Assembly (NCBI GenBank): GCA_049890035.1
Contig: JBMHCG010000036.1
Coordinates: forward strand, 1-64,000
DNA: 64,000 nt
From: UBA11891 sp049890035
GTDB taxonomy: Bacteria; Bacteroidota; Bacteroidia; Flavobacteriales; Flavobacteriaceae
Direction of reading: 5' to 3'
Shown here: positions 8,140 through 17,538 of the stretch, one piece after another
Layout of the letters: every line of letters begins with the position of its first letter
Numbering within the stretch: the first letter of the stretch is position 1
Notes under the pieces: model-generated
What the model was told of the DNA's origin: nothing
The model's database searches: none
The model's input: the letters and a program-made list of their open reading frames with translations, nothing else
Translations under genes and position numbers: made by a program

Positions 8140-8946
8140 ATGAAACGAATTATTGCTGTTGTTATAACATTTTCTTTAGGGATACAATTCATTCATGCAC
8201 AAGAATTTCAAGGAAAAGCCTTTTATTTTTCAAAATCAAAAATGAATTTGGGGAGTTGGGGCGCACGCATGAGCGAGGCACAAAAAAAACAAATCAAAGA
8301 ACGTCTGAAAAATCGTTTGGAAAAAACATATATTCTTAGTTTCAATAACACAGCATCAATTTTTGTAGAAGAAGAAAAAATTGATGCTATTTCAGGAGCT
8401 ACCGACAGTTGGGGAGCTAATTTTTCTAGAGGTGAGCAATACAAAAACGTTTCCCAAAATCAATTGGTCCAATCCCAAGAGTTCTATGGCAAGCGCTTTC
8501 TCGTTCAAGACCAACTTCAACCCATTGAGTGGAAAATGGAAAATGAAATACGAGAAATAGGGGGATATACTTGCTTTAAAGCCACGGCCGTTGTTCCTTC
8601 AACAGAATTGTCTTGGTTTAATTTTTCATGGAGTGATCTGAGTTCAAATGCTTCTTCAACAACCGACCCAGACATCCGACTGACGCAAATAGAAGCCTGG
8701 TACACCCTACAAATCCCTGTCAAACACGGACCGGCCGAATTTTGGGGATTACCTGGCCTGATTTTGGAAGTTAGTGCTGATGACACAACCATGCTGTGTT
8801 ATGAGATTGTGATCAATCCCAAACAACGCCGCTCTATTGAGGCCCCGGAAAAAGGACAAGTGATTTCAAAAGCTGATTACCGAGCTACCATCATTGAAAA
8901 AATGACAGAGATGCGAAACAGCTACGGAAGACGAAGAAGAAGTTAA
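8140..8946 (+). CDS. GLPGLI family secreted protein
   Basis: 268 residues with a signal peptide (MKRIIAVVITFSLGIQFIHAQ). The signature GPAEFWGLPGLILEV lies in the C-terminal third, followed by DDTTMLCYEI. GLPGLI (Porph_ging) proteins are Bacteroidota-specific secreted or surface proteins of unknown biochemistry, typically next to an outer-membrane β-barrel protein. The next gene here is exactly such a barrel, 26 bp downstream, so the two form an operon. The tail is Arg-rich (GRRRRS). ATG 8140 is chosen because of the promoter box 17 bp upstream. Confidence 0.85.
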   Translation: MKRIIAVVITFSLGIQFIHAQEFQGKAFYFSKSKMNLGSWGARMSEAQKKQIKERLKNRLEKTYILSFNNTASIFVEEEKIDAISGATDSWGANFSRGEQYKNVSQNQLVQSQEFYGKRFLVQDQLQPIEWKMENEIREIGGYTCFKATAVVPSTELSWFNFSWSDLSSNASSTTDPDIRLTQIEAWYTLQIPVKHGPAEFWGLPGLILEVSADDTTMLCYEIVINPKQRRSIEAPEKGQVISKADYRATIIEKMTEMRNSYGRRRRS

Positions 8947-8972
8947 TCGCTTTTACACCAATCTTGTTTGTC

Positions 8973-11681
8973 ATGAAAAGAAGTATCCTCTTTATTGCTT
9001 TCTTTCACCTCTTTGTAGTACAGTCCCAACAAATTACTTTCTCTGGAGTCGTTCGCGATAGTTTAAAAAACCCATTGAACGCTGCCAGCTTGGTGGCTAT
9101 TAACCAAGAGACCAATGCCCTTGATGCCTACACCATAACTGGGGATGACGGTTTCTTTTCATTAAATCTCCAAAAACAAAAAAAATATAAAATACAGGTC
9201 AGCGCTTTAGGATTACAAACACAAAATGAACTTCTTTTCACGGCGGAAAGTGATATTGAAAAGGATTACACCTTACGCGCCGATATTGTTTTGGATGAAG
9301 TGGTCGTAAAAATGCCCGTAGTTATTCGAGGGGACACCCTTATCTATGATGCGGATTCGTTTAAAAACGGTTCCGAAAGAAAATTGGAGGATATTATAGA
9401 CAAACTGCCTGGAGTTGAAATAAACGACAACGGCCAAATTGAGGTAGAGGGTAAAGTAGTGAATAAACTAATGGTTAACGGGAAAGATTTTTTTGAAGGT
9501 GATACAAAAATTGCTACGAAAAATATTCCATCAAGTACGGTTGATAAAATTCAGGTACTTAGAAATTATGGCGATGTGGGCCAATTACGCGGAGTCAGAA
9601 ACAATCAAGATAACATCGCTATCAATATCAAATTGAAATCGGGGAAAGAACGTTTTTGGTTTGGCAACATAACCCTTGGCGGAGGGAATGCCCCAGACGA
9701 AACGCTATACCTATTGCAACCCAAACTTTTTTATTACAGTCCCCAGTACAGCATCAATTTTATCGGTGACTTCAACAATACGGGTGAAGTCGCTCTTACA
9801 CGAAGAGATATTCGTGGTTTTACAGGGGGCTTTCGTCCACCCAGTAGCCAAAGCGGTACCAATATTAATTTAGGAGACAACAGTCTCAATTTTTTGACTA
9901 GTCAACGCAATGCGCAACGTATTGAAAACAAACTGGCTACAGCCAATTTTAGTTATTCCCCCAATGAAAAAATTGATTTCACGGGTTTTTTAATTTTCAA
10001 TTCAAGTAGTATTGATGCAAAAGAAAACAGCTTTATCCAATACACAAATGCAGGCATCCAAATTCCTGACGAAACCACGGAACAAACAAGCAATGAGCGT
10101 TCCAATCAAGCCTTATTAAAACTAAATACCTCCTATAAACCCAATATAAACAACCAGTTGGACTATGATGCATTCATTAGAGGAGCCGATGATTCACAAA
10201 ATCAAAACCTTTTTTCTTCCGTTATTGGCAATACCACTCAAATAGAAAAAGTGACTCCTTTTTCTGTCAATCAAAATTTAAATTACTACTACACCTTAAA
10301 CGAAGACAATATTTTTGCCTTTGAGGGGCAACATTTAATAAAGAACGAAGATCCCTTCTACAATGCTGTCTTAAGTAACGATCCCAGTAATTTCAACCCT
10401 TTTGACCCAACTGCTTCAGCGTTGGGCCTGGATCGATCCATGACGGATTTCAATCTGGGCCAAAACAGAAAAATCTATTCCAACCAACTGGATGCCAAAT
10501 TGGATTATTATCATATTCTAAACCAGAAAAGCAACCTCAACTTGACGCTAGGGACCATTTTGAGTTACCAGGCTTTCGACTCTTCTATTTTTCAATTCCT
10601 CACCGACGGAACTAGCATCAATCCAATACCAATGATCAATAATGGTAAGGCTGTCAACGATGTTGCCTATGGTTTTCGTGATTTGTATTTGGGTGCCCAT
10701 TATCGTCTTAGAACGGGGATTTTTACCTTTACTCCAGGCTTTTCTGTACACGCTTATGGAAATGAAAACGAGCAGAACAATCGAATAATAACAGACAACT
10801 TTATTCGACTCCTACCTGATTTTGAAGTGCGAATGCAACTTAAAAAAAGTGAATCCTTGACGTTAAATTATCGCATGCAAAATCAGTTTACCGACGTAAC
10901 TCGACTGGCACAAGGGCTTGTTCTTAACACCTACAACAGCATTCAGTTTGGAGCTCCCGAACTTCAAAATGCACTTTCACACAATATCAGTTTACTCTAT
11001 CGCAGTTTAAATCTATTCAATTATACGAATGTCTTTGCGCGGGTTTCCTACACCAATAATATAGATCAAATACGAAGCTTAACAAATTTTGAAAGCATCA
11101 TCCGAACCAGCACCTTTTTTAACTCAAGCTTTGCCGATGAAAACGTTAATGCCTTTGGTAGAATACAACGAACTTTTGGAAGGATAAGAGCCAGCCTTAA
11201 TACAGCATTTAATTATTCTAAAATCAATCAGTTCGTTCAAGGGCGTCCTTCTTTAAATGAAGGTTTTACTCAAACATATACCCCAGGCATTAGAACCAAT
11301 TTCAAAGTTGCACCCAATGTCCGCTTGCGGTACCGATACAGTATTGTAAATAACAATCAAGGAAGCAGGAAAACACAATTCATAGTCCAATCCCCATCGA
11401 TTGAATTTGATGCTTACATTTGGGAAAAAATCACTCTTGTGTCAGAATATCAATATACCCAACAAAATTTTGATACGGATGTCCAGTCTTTTCAAAATTG
11501 GGATTGCAGTCTTTCATACAGAAAAGACAAAGACGCGAAATGGGAGTTTCAACTCAAAGCCACCAATATTTTAAATATTGGTACCCAAGTACGAAACAGT
11601 GCTAACAACATAGCTGTGTTCAATTCACTTACCTTTATACAGCCCCGTTTTATTACCTTAAGAGGGATTTTTAATCTTTAA
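8973..11681 (+). CDS. TonB-dependent receptor-like outer-membrane β-barrel protein
   Basis: About 902 residues from ATG 8973 (an upstream in-frame TTG at 8964 is not needed). A signal peptide is followed by a carboxypeptidase-regulatory-like β-sandwich (about 20-105, TFSGVVRDSLKNPLNAASL), a plug-like segment with VEVEGKVVNKLMVNGKDFFEGD, and a long OMP_b-brl_3-type β-barrel ending in an aromatic-rich strand, FITLRGIFNL. This class is usually the partner of GLPGLI proteins, as here. The substrate is unknown. The Asn-rich alternating strand pattern throughout the C-terminal 650 residues supports a barrel. Confidence 0.85.
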   Translation: MKRSILFIAFFHLFVVQSQQITFSGVVRDSLKNPLNAASLVAINQETNALDAYTITGDDGFFSLNLQKQKKYKIQVSALGLQTQNELLFTAESDIEKDYTLRADIVLDEVVVKMPVVIRGDTLIYDADSFKNGSERKLEDIIDKLPGVEINDNGQIEVEGKVVNKLMVNGKDFFEGDTKIATKNIPSSTVDKIQVLRNYGDVGQLRGVRNNQDNIAINIKLKSGKERFWFGNITLGGGNAPDETLYLLQPKLFYYSPQYSINFIGDFNNTGEVALTRRDIRGFTGGFRPPSSQSGTNINLGDNSLNFLTSQRNAQRIENKLATANFSYSPNEKIDFTGFLIFNSSSIDAKENSFIQYTNAGIQIPDETTEQTSNERSNQALLKLNTSYKPNINNQLDYDAFIRGADDSQNQNLFSSVIGNTTQIEKVTPFSVNQNLNYYYTLNEDNIFAFEGQHLIKNEDPFYNAVLSNDPSNFNPFDPTASALGLDRSMTDFNLGQNRKIYSNQLDAKLDYYHILNQKSNLNLTLGTILSYQAFDSSIFQFLTDGTSINPIPMINNGKAVNDVAYGFRDLYLGAHYRLRTGIFTFTPGFSVHAYGNENEQNNRIITDNFIRLLPDFEVRMQLKKSESLTLNYRMQNQFTDVTRLAQGLVLNTYNSIQFGAPELQNALSHNISLLYRSLNLFNYTNVFARVSYTNNIDQIRSLTNFESIIRTSTFFNSSFADENVNAFGRIQRTFGRIRASLNTAFNYSKINQFVQGRPSLNEGFTQTYTPGIRTNFKVAPNVRLRYRYSIVNNNQGSRKTQFIVQSPSIEFDAYIWEKITLVSEYQYTQQNFDTDVQSFQNWDCSLSYRKDKDAKWEFQLKATNILNIGTQVRNSANNIAVFNSLTFIQPRFITLRGIFNL

Positions 11682-11995
11682 AACAGAGAGATAACCACAC
11701 TAAACGCAGCTTTGCTTAGCGACAAAAAAACCGCTGACGCGCGAACCAAAAATGTAGTGATTCCTTTCATTCTATCATAGTGATTTTGATTTACTTCCTA
11801 TCGCTCCCACCAACCCACAAAAAATAGCTGATTCTATACCAAAGAAAATACGTGTGTTCCGACTGAAATTAACCGTAATCAGGTGTCTATGATGTCCCAT
11901 CAAATGTCAGACATAAGATCTCATGATGGTAATTGTTCAAAAAAGAATCAAAGGTTGGGATTTATTTATGGAATTTTGTAGAATCGTAAACCAAA
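11682..11995. other. Intergenic region before the symporter gene
   Basis: 314 bp with no gene seen. Just before the symporter start lies TATGGAATTTTG, a loose -7 candidate, and a leader ATCGTAAACCAAA resembling the common leader of the window. No terminator was found after the barrel gene. Confidence 0.4.
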
Positions 11996-13570
11996 ATGAT
12001 GAACAAAGTAATTAGTCATATTGATCTTGGTGTAATTGGACTCTATTTTATCACCATTTTACTCCTGGGATTTTGGGTGGCACGACAGACCCATTCAAGC
12101 GAAGACCTGTTCCTAGGGGGAAGAAGTCTGACCTGGGGGATGATTGGTTTTTCCCTCTTTGCCTCCAACATATCGAGCTCTACCATTATTGGTCTTACAG
12201 GGGCTGCTTATTCCAGTGGCATCGTCCAGTCAGTTTATGAATGGATCTCAGGAATTCCGCTCATCCTTGCCGCCTTCATATTCGTACCATTGTATTTAAA
12301 CGCGAATATTACCACTATTCCTGAGTTTTTAGGTCAACGCTTTGACCGGCGGTCGCAGGTTTTCTTTTCGATAGTTACCATACTGACCAGTATATTAGTG
12401 GAAACGGCAGGAGGATTGTATGCTGGAGCCATCGTTTTAAAGACTTTTTTTCCCGATATCGTCATCTGGCAAACCACCCTAGCCCTGGCTTTTTTTGCTG
12501 GTATCTACACTGCATTTGGGGGTCTGAAAGCAGTCGTATATACAGATACCCTCCAGGCAGTGATTCTGATCCTTGGAAGCTCCGTACTGACTTACACCCT
12601 TTTTGAACAAATAGATTTTTCATTTGAAACCCTATTGGCAGCGGCTCCTGAAGGGCATTTTTCAATTTACAGGCCCTTGGATGACACAACGCTCCCTTGG
12701 CCGGGTCTTTTTTTAGGAGTCCCCTTGTTAGGTTTTTGGTATTGGTCAACAAACCAATACATAGTCCAGCGCGTTCTGGGAGCAAAAAACCTGCAACACG
12801 CTCGATGGGGAGTCCTATTGGGTGGTTTTTTGAAATTAATCCCACTTTTTATTATGGTGATTCCTGGGGCCATGGCCATCGGTCTCTATCAGGGGATTGA
12901 CAATCCCGATATGGTTTACCCCACGATGGTCGTTGAAGCCCTGCCAACGGGACTGGTGGGATTGGTCTTGGCGGGCCTGATCTCTGCTATCATGTCCAGT
13001 GTCGATTCTACCTTAAATTCCTCTTCGACCCTGGTCGTTGTCGACTTTGTACAGCCCAGAAAACCCGATCTAACGACCAAACAAATCCTCCTTTATGGTC
13101 GCATTACTACCTTCATCCTGATGGTCATCGCAGCCATTTGGGCACCTATGATTGAAAATTTTGGTGGTATTTGGGTCTATTTACAACAAATGTATACCAT
13201 TTTCGTACCCCCCATAGTAGTCTTATTCCTGGTCGGTGCTTTTTACAAAAGAGGTAATGGTCAGGGTGCCTTTATGACGCTGATTCTAGGAACCGTTCTT
13301 GGCATTGCATTTTTTATCTTTCAACAACTCGACTGGTGGACGGTTCATTTCACCATTACTGCAGGACTCGTAGTACTGATTTCCAGTCTTTTTTTTGTGG
13401 TATTTAGCCATACAGCAGCCCCGCCCTCCGAGGAAGTCCTACATCGATTTACTTTTTCAAAAGCTTTGATCAATCAAGAAAACGAAAATGTGGTTTGGTA
13501 TCAAAATTATCAGTATTGGGCAATCTTGTTGTTGGTGTGTATACTGACTTTATTTTTTGTTTTAAAATAA
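11996..13570 (+). CDS. Sodium:solute symporter (SSS family), probably for sugars
   Basis: 524 residues with about 13-14 membrane segments. The N-terminal FLGGRSLTWGMIGFSLFASN and the following SSTIIGLTGAAYSSG are typical of SGLT-like SSS transporters, which use the Na+ gradient for uptake across the inner membrane. The motif GLISAIMSSVDSTLNSSSTL around residue 325-345 is the conserved Na2-site region. An α-glucosidase gene starts 8 bp downstream, so the substrate is probably a glucose-containing sugar or glucoside. The duplicated ATG at 11996 makes the exact start uncertain by one codon. Confidence 0.9.
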   Translation: MMNKVISHIDLGVIGLYFITILLLGFWVARQTHSSEDLFLGGRSLTWGMIGFSLFASNISSSTIIGLTGAAYSSGIVQSVYEWISGIPLILAAFIFVPLYLNANITTIPEFLGQRFDRRSQVFFSIVTILTSILVETAGGLYAGAIVLKTFFPDIVIWQTTLALAFFAGIYTAFGGLKAVVYTDTLQAVILILGSSVLTYTLFEQIDFSFETLLAAAPEGHFSIYRPLDDTTLPWPGLFLGVPLLGFWYWSTNQYIVQRVLGAKNLQHARWGVLLGGFLKLIPLFIMVIPGAMAIGLYQGIDNPDMVYPTMVVEALPTGLVGLVLAGLISAIMSSVDSTLNSSSTLVVVDFVQPRKPDLTTKQILLYGRITTFILMVIAAIWAPMIENFGGIWVYLQQMYTIFVPPIVVLFLVGAFYKRGNGQGAFMTLILGTVLGIAFFIFQQLDWWTVHFTITAGLVVLISSLFFVVFSHTAAPPSEEVLHRFTFSKALINQENENVVWYQNYQYWAILLLVCILTLFFVLK

Positions 13571-13578
13571 CTTAAGTA

Positions 13579-15228
13579 GTGAAGAAAACTTGGTGGAAAG
13601 AAGGGATTGTATACCAAATATACCCCAGATCTTTTAAGGATACAACGGGAAGTGGAAGGGGTGATTTGGAAGGGATCATCCAACAATTGGATTATATACA
13701 ATCATTGGGAGTAAACATGATTTGGATCTGCCCTATTTATGATTCTCCCAATGATGATAATGGATATGATATTTCCGATTACCGGAAAATAAGTGATGAA
13801 TTTGGAGGGAATGCCTCCTTTGATCGCTTGCTAAAAGCCATGCATACACGTGGTTTGAAACTCATCATGGACTTGGTTGTCAATCATTCCTCCGATGAAC
13901 ACCACTGGTTTAGAGAAGCTAAAAAAAGTAAAGACAACCCCTATCACAACTATTATATTTGGCGGGGAAAAGATCCCAAACACCCCCCTAACAACTGGCA
14001 TTCTATTTTTAGTGAAGGGGCTTGGGAATGGAATGAAGCCACTGAAGAATACTTCTTGCATCTGTTTACGAAGAAACAACCTGACTTGAATTGGGAAAAT
14101 CCGAAAGTCCGTAAGGAAGTCTATGAGATTATTGATTTTTGGCTTGCCAAAGGGGTCGATGGTTTGCGAATGGATGTCATTTCACTCATTTCAAAACAAC
14201 GGGATTTTGCAAATATCCCAGATAACATACCGTTTAATAATGTTATAGGGAAATGGTATGCCAATGGCCCAAAAATACATGACTATTTAAAGGAAATGAA
14301 CCAAGAAGTATTATCCAAATATGATATTGTGACCGTTGGTGAAGGACCGGGGATCAATCTGGAACAGGGTCCGCGTTATGTAGCAGCCCAGGAAAAAGAG
14401 CTGAACATGATTTTTCACTTTGACCACCTGACCATTGATTTTGGACCAGAAGGCAAATACGATCCCGTCCCTTATGACTTTGTTCGTTTTAAAAAGATTT
14501 TTAGCGATTGGGACAAGGCCCTAGCAAAAGAGGGTTGGAATAGTATTTTCCTAGGAAATCATGACTTTTCACGTATCGTGTCCCGATTTGGGAATGATGG
14601 AACATACCGAAATGAATCCGCCAAACTATTGGCTACTTTGTTAATGACCCTACGCGGGACGCCCTACATTTACCAGGGTGACGAAATTGGAATGACCAAT
14701 ATCGCTCACCCCAACATTGCAATTTATGACGATATAGAAACTCAAAATGCTTGGAAAGCTGCTGAACAAGCGGGTAAGGATATGAAAGAATTCATGAAAG
14801 CAGTACATTGGCAAAGCCGTGACAATGCACGTACACCCATGCAATGGAATAAGACTCAAGCTGCTGGTTTTTCCTCAGGTAAGCCTTGGATTCCAGTAAA
14901 CCCAAATTATCCTACTGTCAATGTAGCCACCGCCGAAAATGACCCTGATTCCATTCTGCATTTCTATCGAAAATGTATTGCATTCAGAAAAACAAATCCA
15001 ACGCTCATTTACGGGAATTTTGAAGACCTGGAACCCAAACACCCACAGCTTTACCTATACCGGCGTTGGGATGAAAACACTTCCTTCCTGGTGGTTCACA
15101 ATTTCAGTGATACGATTGTTGAATTCAAATTGCCTGATCAAGCATTTGTTCGCTGTTTTGGAAATTATAAGAATATTAAGGAGGGTACATTAAAGCCTTG
15201 GGAAAGTAACATCTATCGCAAGGAGTAA
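13579..15228 (+). CDS. GH13 α-glucosidase / oligo-1,6-glucosidase
   Basis: 549 residues starting with GTG, no signal peptide, so cytoplasmic. The (β/α)8 barrel carries the GH13 regions: DLVVNH (98-103), GLRMDV with nucleophile Asp199, VGEGPG with acid/base Glu255, and FLGNHD with Asp329. The QIYPRSF start and NDDNGYDISDY segment are typical of the oligo-1,6-glucosidase/α-glucosidase subfamilies (GH13_31/23), which release glucose from short α-glucosides. It is translationally close (8 bp) to the symporter, so imported sugar is probably cleaved inside the cell. Exact linkage preference (α-1,4 or α-1,6) is not settled by sight. Confidence 0.9.
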   Translation: MKKTWWKEGIVYQIYPRSFKDTTGSGRGDLEGIIQQLDYIQSLGVNMIWICPIYDSPNDDNGYDISDYRKISDEFGGNASFDRLLKAMHTRGLKLIMDLVVNHSSDEHHWFREAKKSKDNPYHNYYIWRGKDPKHPPNNWHSIFSEGAWEWNEATEEYFLHLFTKKQPDLNWENPKVRKEVYEIIDFWLAKGVDGLRMDVISLISKQRDFANIPDNIPFNNVIGKWYANGPKIHDYLKEMNQEVLSKYDIVTVGEGPGINLEQGPRYVAAQEKELNMIFHFDHLTIDFGPEGKYDPVPYDFVRFKKIFSDWDKALAKEGWNSIFLGNHDFSRIVSRFGNDGTYRNESAKLLATLLMTLRGTPYIYQGDEIGMTNIAHPNIAIYDDIETQNAWKAAEQAGKDMKEFMKAVHWQSRDNARTPMQWNKTQAAGFSSGKPWIPVNPNYPTVNVATAENDPDSILHFYRKCIAFRKTNPTLIYGNFEDLEPKHPQLYLYRRWDENTSFLVVHNFSDTIVEFKLPDQAFVRCFGNYKNIKEGTLKPWESNIYRKE

Positions 15229-15421
15229 GAACTATAAAGACTTCTCTATTGACAGGGAATACACAGTGATCTTCTTAAAATAGAACAGGATGCGGCCCCA
15301 TATATTCCTGTGGTCAAAGGTGTCTAACGGCTAGTACAAAGCCCATTTCTTGGATGGATTGGAAAAAGTCACAATACAACGAAAACAATAATTTAAACGA
15401 ATGGTGTGTCATTTTTTGGCA

Positions 15422-17323
15422 TCAGTTTTTGTACGTGGATACTTCCAATCGCTGTTCCTTTAGATAGGTGTCCAAAAATTGAATAATTTTTCGATATCCC
15501 GCGATTTGGTTTTCTTTTTTCCGAAAACCGTGACCCTCATCGGGAAAAACAACATATTCTGTGGGCACATCGTTTTGCTCCATCGCAGCCACTATTTCAT
15601 CGGATTCTATTTGCAAAACCCTCGGGTCATTAGCCCCCTGGAGCACCATAACAGGATTTTTTATCTTGTCTGCATGAAACAAAGGGGAAATGGCTTTTAA
15701 CCGAATGGAATCTTCCGAATAGGGATCTCCTAATTCTTGATACAAAGCGGTGCGGAAAGATTCCCAATAAGGTGGAACGGATTTCAAAGTACGAATCCAA
15801 TTGGTAACACCAAAAATATTAACCCCCACTTTGAATTCCTCGGGTGTAAATGCCATCGCAGCCATTGTCATATAACCCCCATAACTTCCACCAATGATGC
15901 CAATTTTGTCCGGGTCAATAGCGTCTTGTTTTTGCAACCATTTTTTACCCCAAATACAATCCTTTAAATCCTTATCGCCATGATTTCTGTCATCCATTTG
16001 ATAAAAACTTTTACCATAACCGCTACTCCCACGATTGTTGACAGCCAAGATGGCATACCCCTGATTGACCATATATTGAATTAACGAACTGTACCCAATT
16101 CGCGATTGCCCTCCAGGTCCTCCATGAACCCAAATCAGGGCAGGAACTTTCTTGTCTTTTTTCGCTTGGTGAGGTTTGTAATAAATAGCCGGAATGAGTT
16201 GGTCGTCAAATGACCGAAATCGGACAACTTCAGCACCTACAAGTTGTTCCTTGTCCAACTGGGGATTCAGACTACTCGTGAGTTTTTTTGTCCGTTTTGT
16301 ATTCAAATCGTAGAGATACATATTATTCGGAGTTTGAGAGGACCCAATACTCAAGCGCATTTTTTTCTCACTTCTTGATATGGAAACACTACTTATTGAT
16401 CCGTCAGGAATTTCAGGAAAGTCCATTTGAATACCTTTTTCATTGTCAAGAATGACGAGTTGAGTTTTTCCATCTTCATTGATCCCGATGACTCGGTAGG
16501 TTTCATTTTCACTTAAGTAGCTGTACATAACATCCCAATCACTTTCAAACAGTGTCGTTTCAGTACCACTTTCAATGGTATACGATTTTAAATATGAAAA
16601 TTCTTTCCCCACATCGGTAATGAAGAAAAACTGACTGTTGTCGTCTGAAAATCCAGCACTGCTGTAACTTCCCATTTCTGTAGATATTGTATCAAGGCTT
16701 TGCGTTTTACTATCAAATAAATAAAATATATTAGTACTTGTTGTCAGACTTTTTGACAACAAATAATAGCGTTCATTAGCCGATACCGATTCCAAAGATA
16801 AGTTTTGCTGATTTTCGTAAACCATAATGGGTTCCCACTCCCCTACCTTCATTTTATATAAGTCAAAATAACGGGCATCCCGTTTGTTGGATTGATAATA
16901 AAAGTAGCTTTGATCTTTTGTCCATCCAAAAAAACGTGCCTTTTCCATTTCTCCCGGTGTAAGATCTACCACCGTATTGTCTCCATTTAATAGGTAAATA
17001 TGTGTGATTTCATTCCCACCTTGGTCTGCTGCATAGAGAATTGATTGCGAATTTGGGACATAACTCAATGCGTAATAAGATTCCTTTTTTGATTGGGTTC
17101 GAGCTACTGCCGCACCCGTCTCAAGATCTACTTCGTAAACATTAAAAATTCCACTTTCATCACTGGTATAGAGAAGTTTCTTTTCATCAGTTGAAAAATT
17201 CCCCCCGCGTATGGAGGTATTTTTAAAGAACAGTTCTATATCATATTGAACCGATTTTTTAGTCGTTGATTGTAGACAACTAAGAGAAAGAAGTGCCAAG
17301 GCGGCTAATAAAAAATTTTTCAT
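15422..17323 (-). CDS. Lipoprotein S9-family serine peptidase (acylaminoacyl/dipeptidyl peptidase-like)
   Basis: 633 residues. The N-terminus LLSLSCLQ has a lipobox (Cys16), so the protein is probably lipid-anchored. A β-propeller with TolB/WD-like repeats (about 35-370) precedes an α/β-hydrolase domain with the elbow GGSYGGY (Ser480), Asp in QGANDPRV and His in DEGHGF. The layout fits S9C/S9B oligopeptidases that trim short peptides in the periplasm. Single gene with a 212-bp divergent spacer to the next gene. Confidence 0.87.
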   Translation of the reverse strand: MKNFLLAALALLSLSCLQSTTKKSVQYDIELFFKNTSIRGGNFSTDEKKLLYTSDESGIFNVYEVDLETGAAVARTQSKKESYYALSYVPNSQSILYAADQGGNEITHIYLLNGDNTVVDLTPGEMEKARFFGWTKDQSYFYYQSNKRDARYFDLYKMKVGEWEPIMVYENQQNLSLESVSANERYYLLSKSLTTSTNIFYLFDSKTQSLDTISTEMGSYSSAGFSDDNSQFFFITDVGKEFSYLKSYTIESGTETTLFESDWDVMYSYLSENETYRVIGINEDGKTQLVILDNEKGIQMDFPEIPDGSISSVSISRSEKKMRLSIGSSQTPNNMYLYDLNTKRTKKLTSSLNPQLDKEQLVGAEVVRFRSFDDQLIPAIYYKPHQAKKDKKVPALIWVHGGPGGQSRIGYSSLIQYMVNQGYAILAVNNRGSSGYGKSFYQMDDRNHGDKDLKDCIWGKKWLQKQDAIDPDKIGIIGGSYGGYMTMAAMAFTPEEFKVGVNIFGVTNWIRTLKSVPPYWESFRTALYQELGDPYSEDSIRLKAISPLFHADKIKNPVMVLQGANDPRVLQIESDEIVAAMEQNDVPTEYVVFPDEGHGFRKKENQIAGYRKIIQFLDTYLKEQRLEVSTYKN

Positions 17324-17538
17324 GTGTGATAATTACCAACTAAAGATAAAAAATCAAAATTTTATGAGAATACGTATTGCCATCACACGGGGCCCCGCCT
17401 GCGACAATCAAAAGACCACCCCCCTACTGTCCTACTGGACTTTCATCAATCCATGCTGTCATCTAGCCGGGTGTGTTTGCAGCTAAGAATAGAGAAATTA
17501 AAAGGGATTTTGTACTTTAGAATACCAACCTGTTTTTG

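Noticed and set aside
12462..12845. 127-codon open frame on the minus strand inside the symporter gene
   Set aside because: It lies wholly within a strong SSS gene, has no recognisable motif or leader, and fits chance antisense coding.
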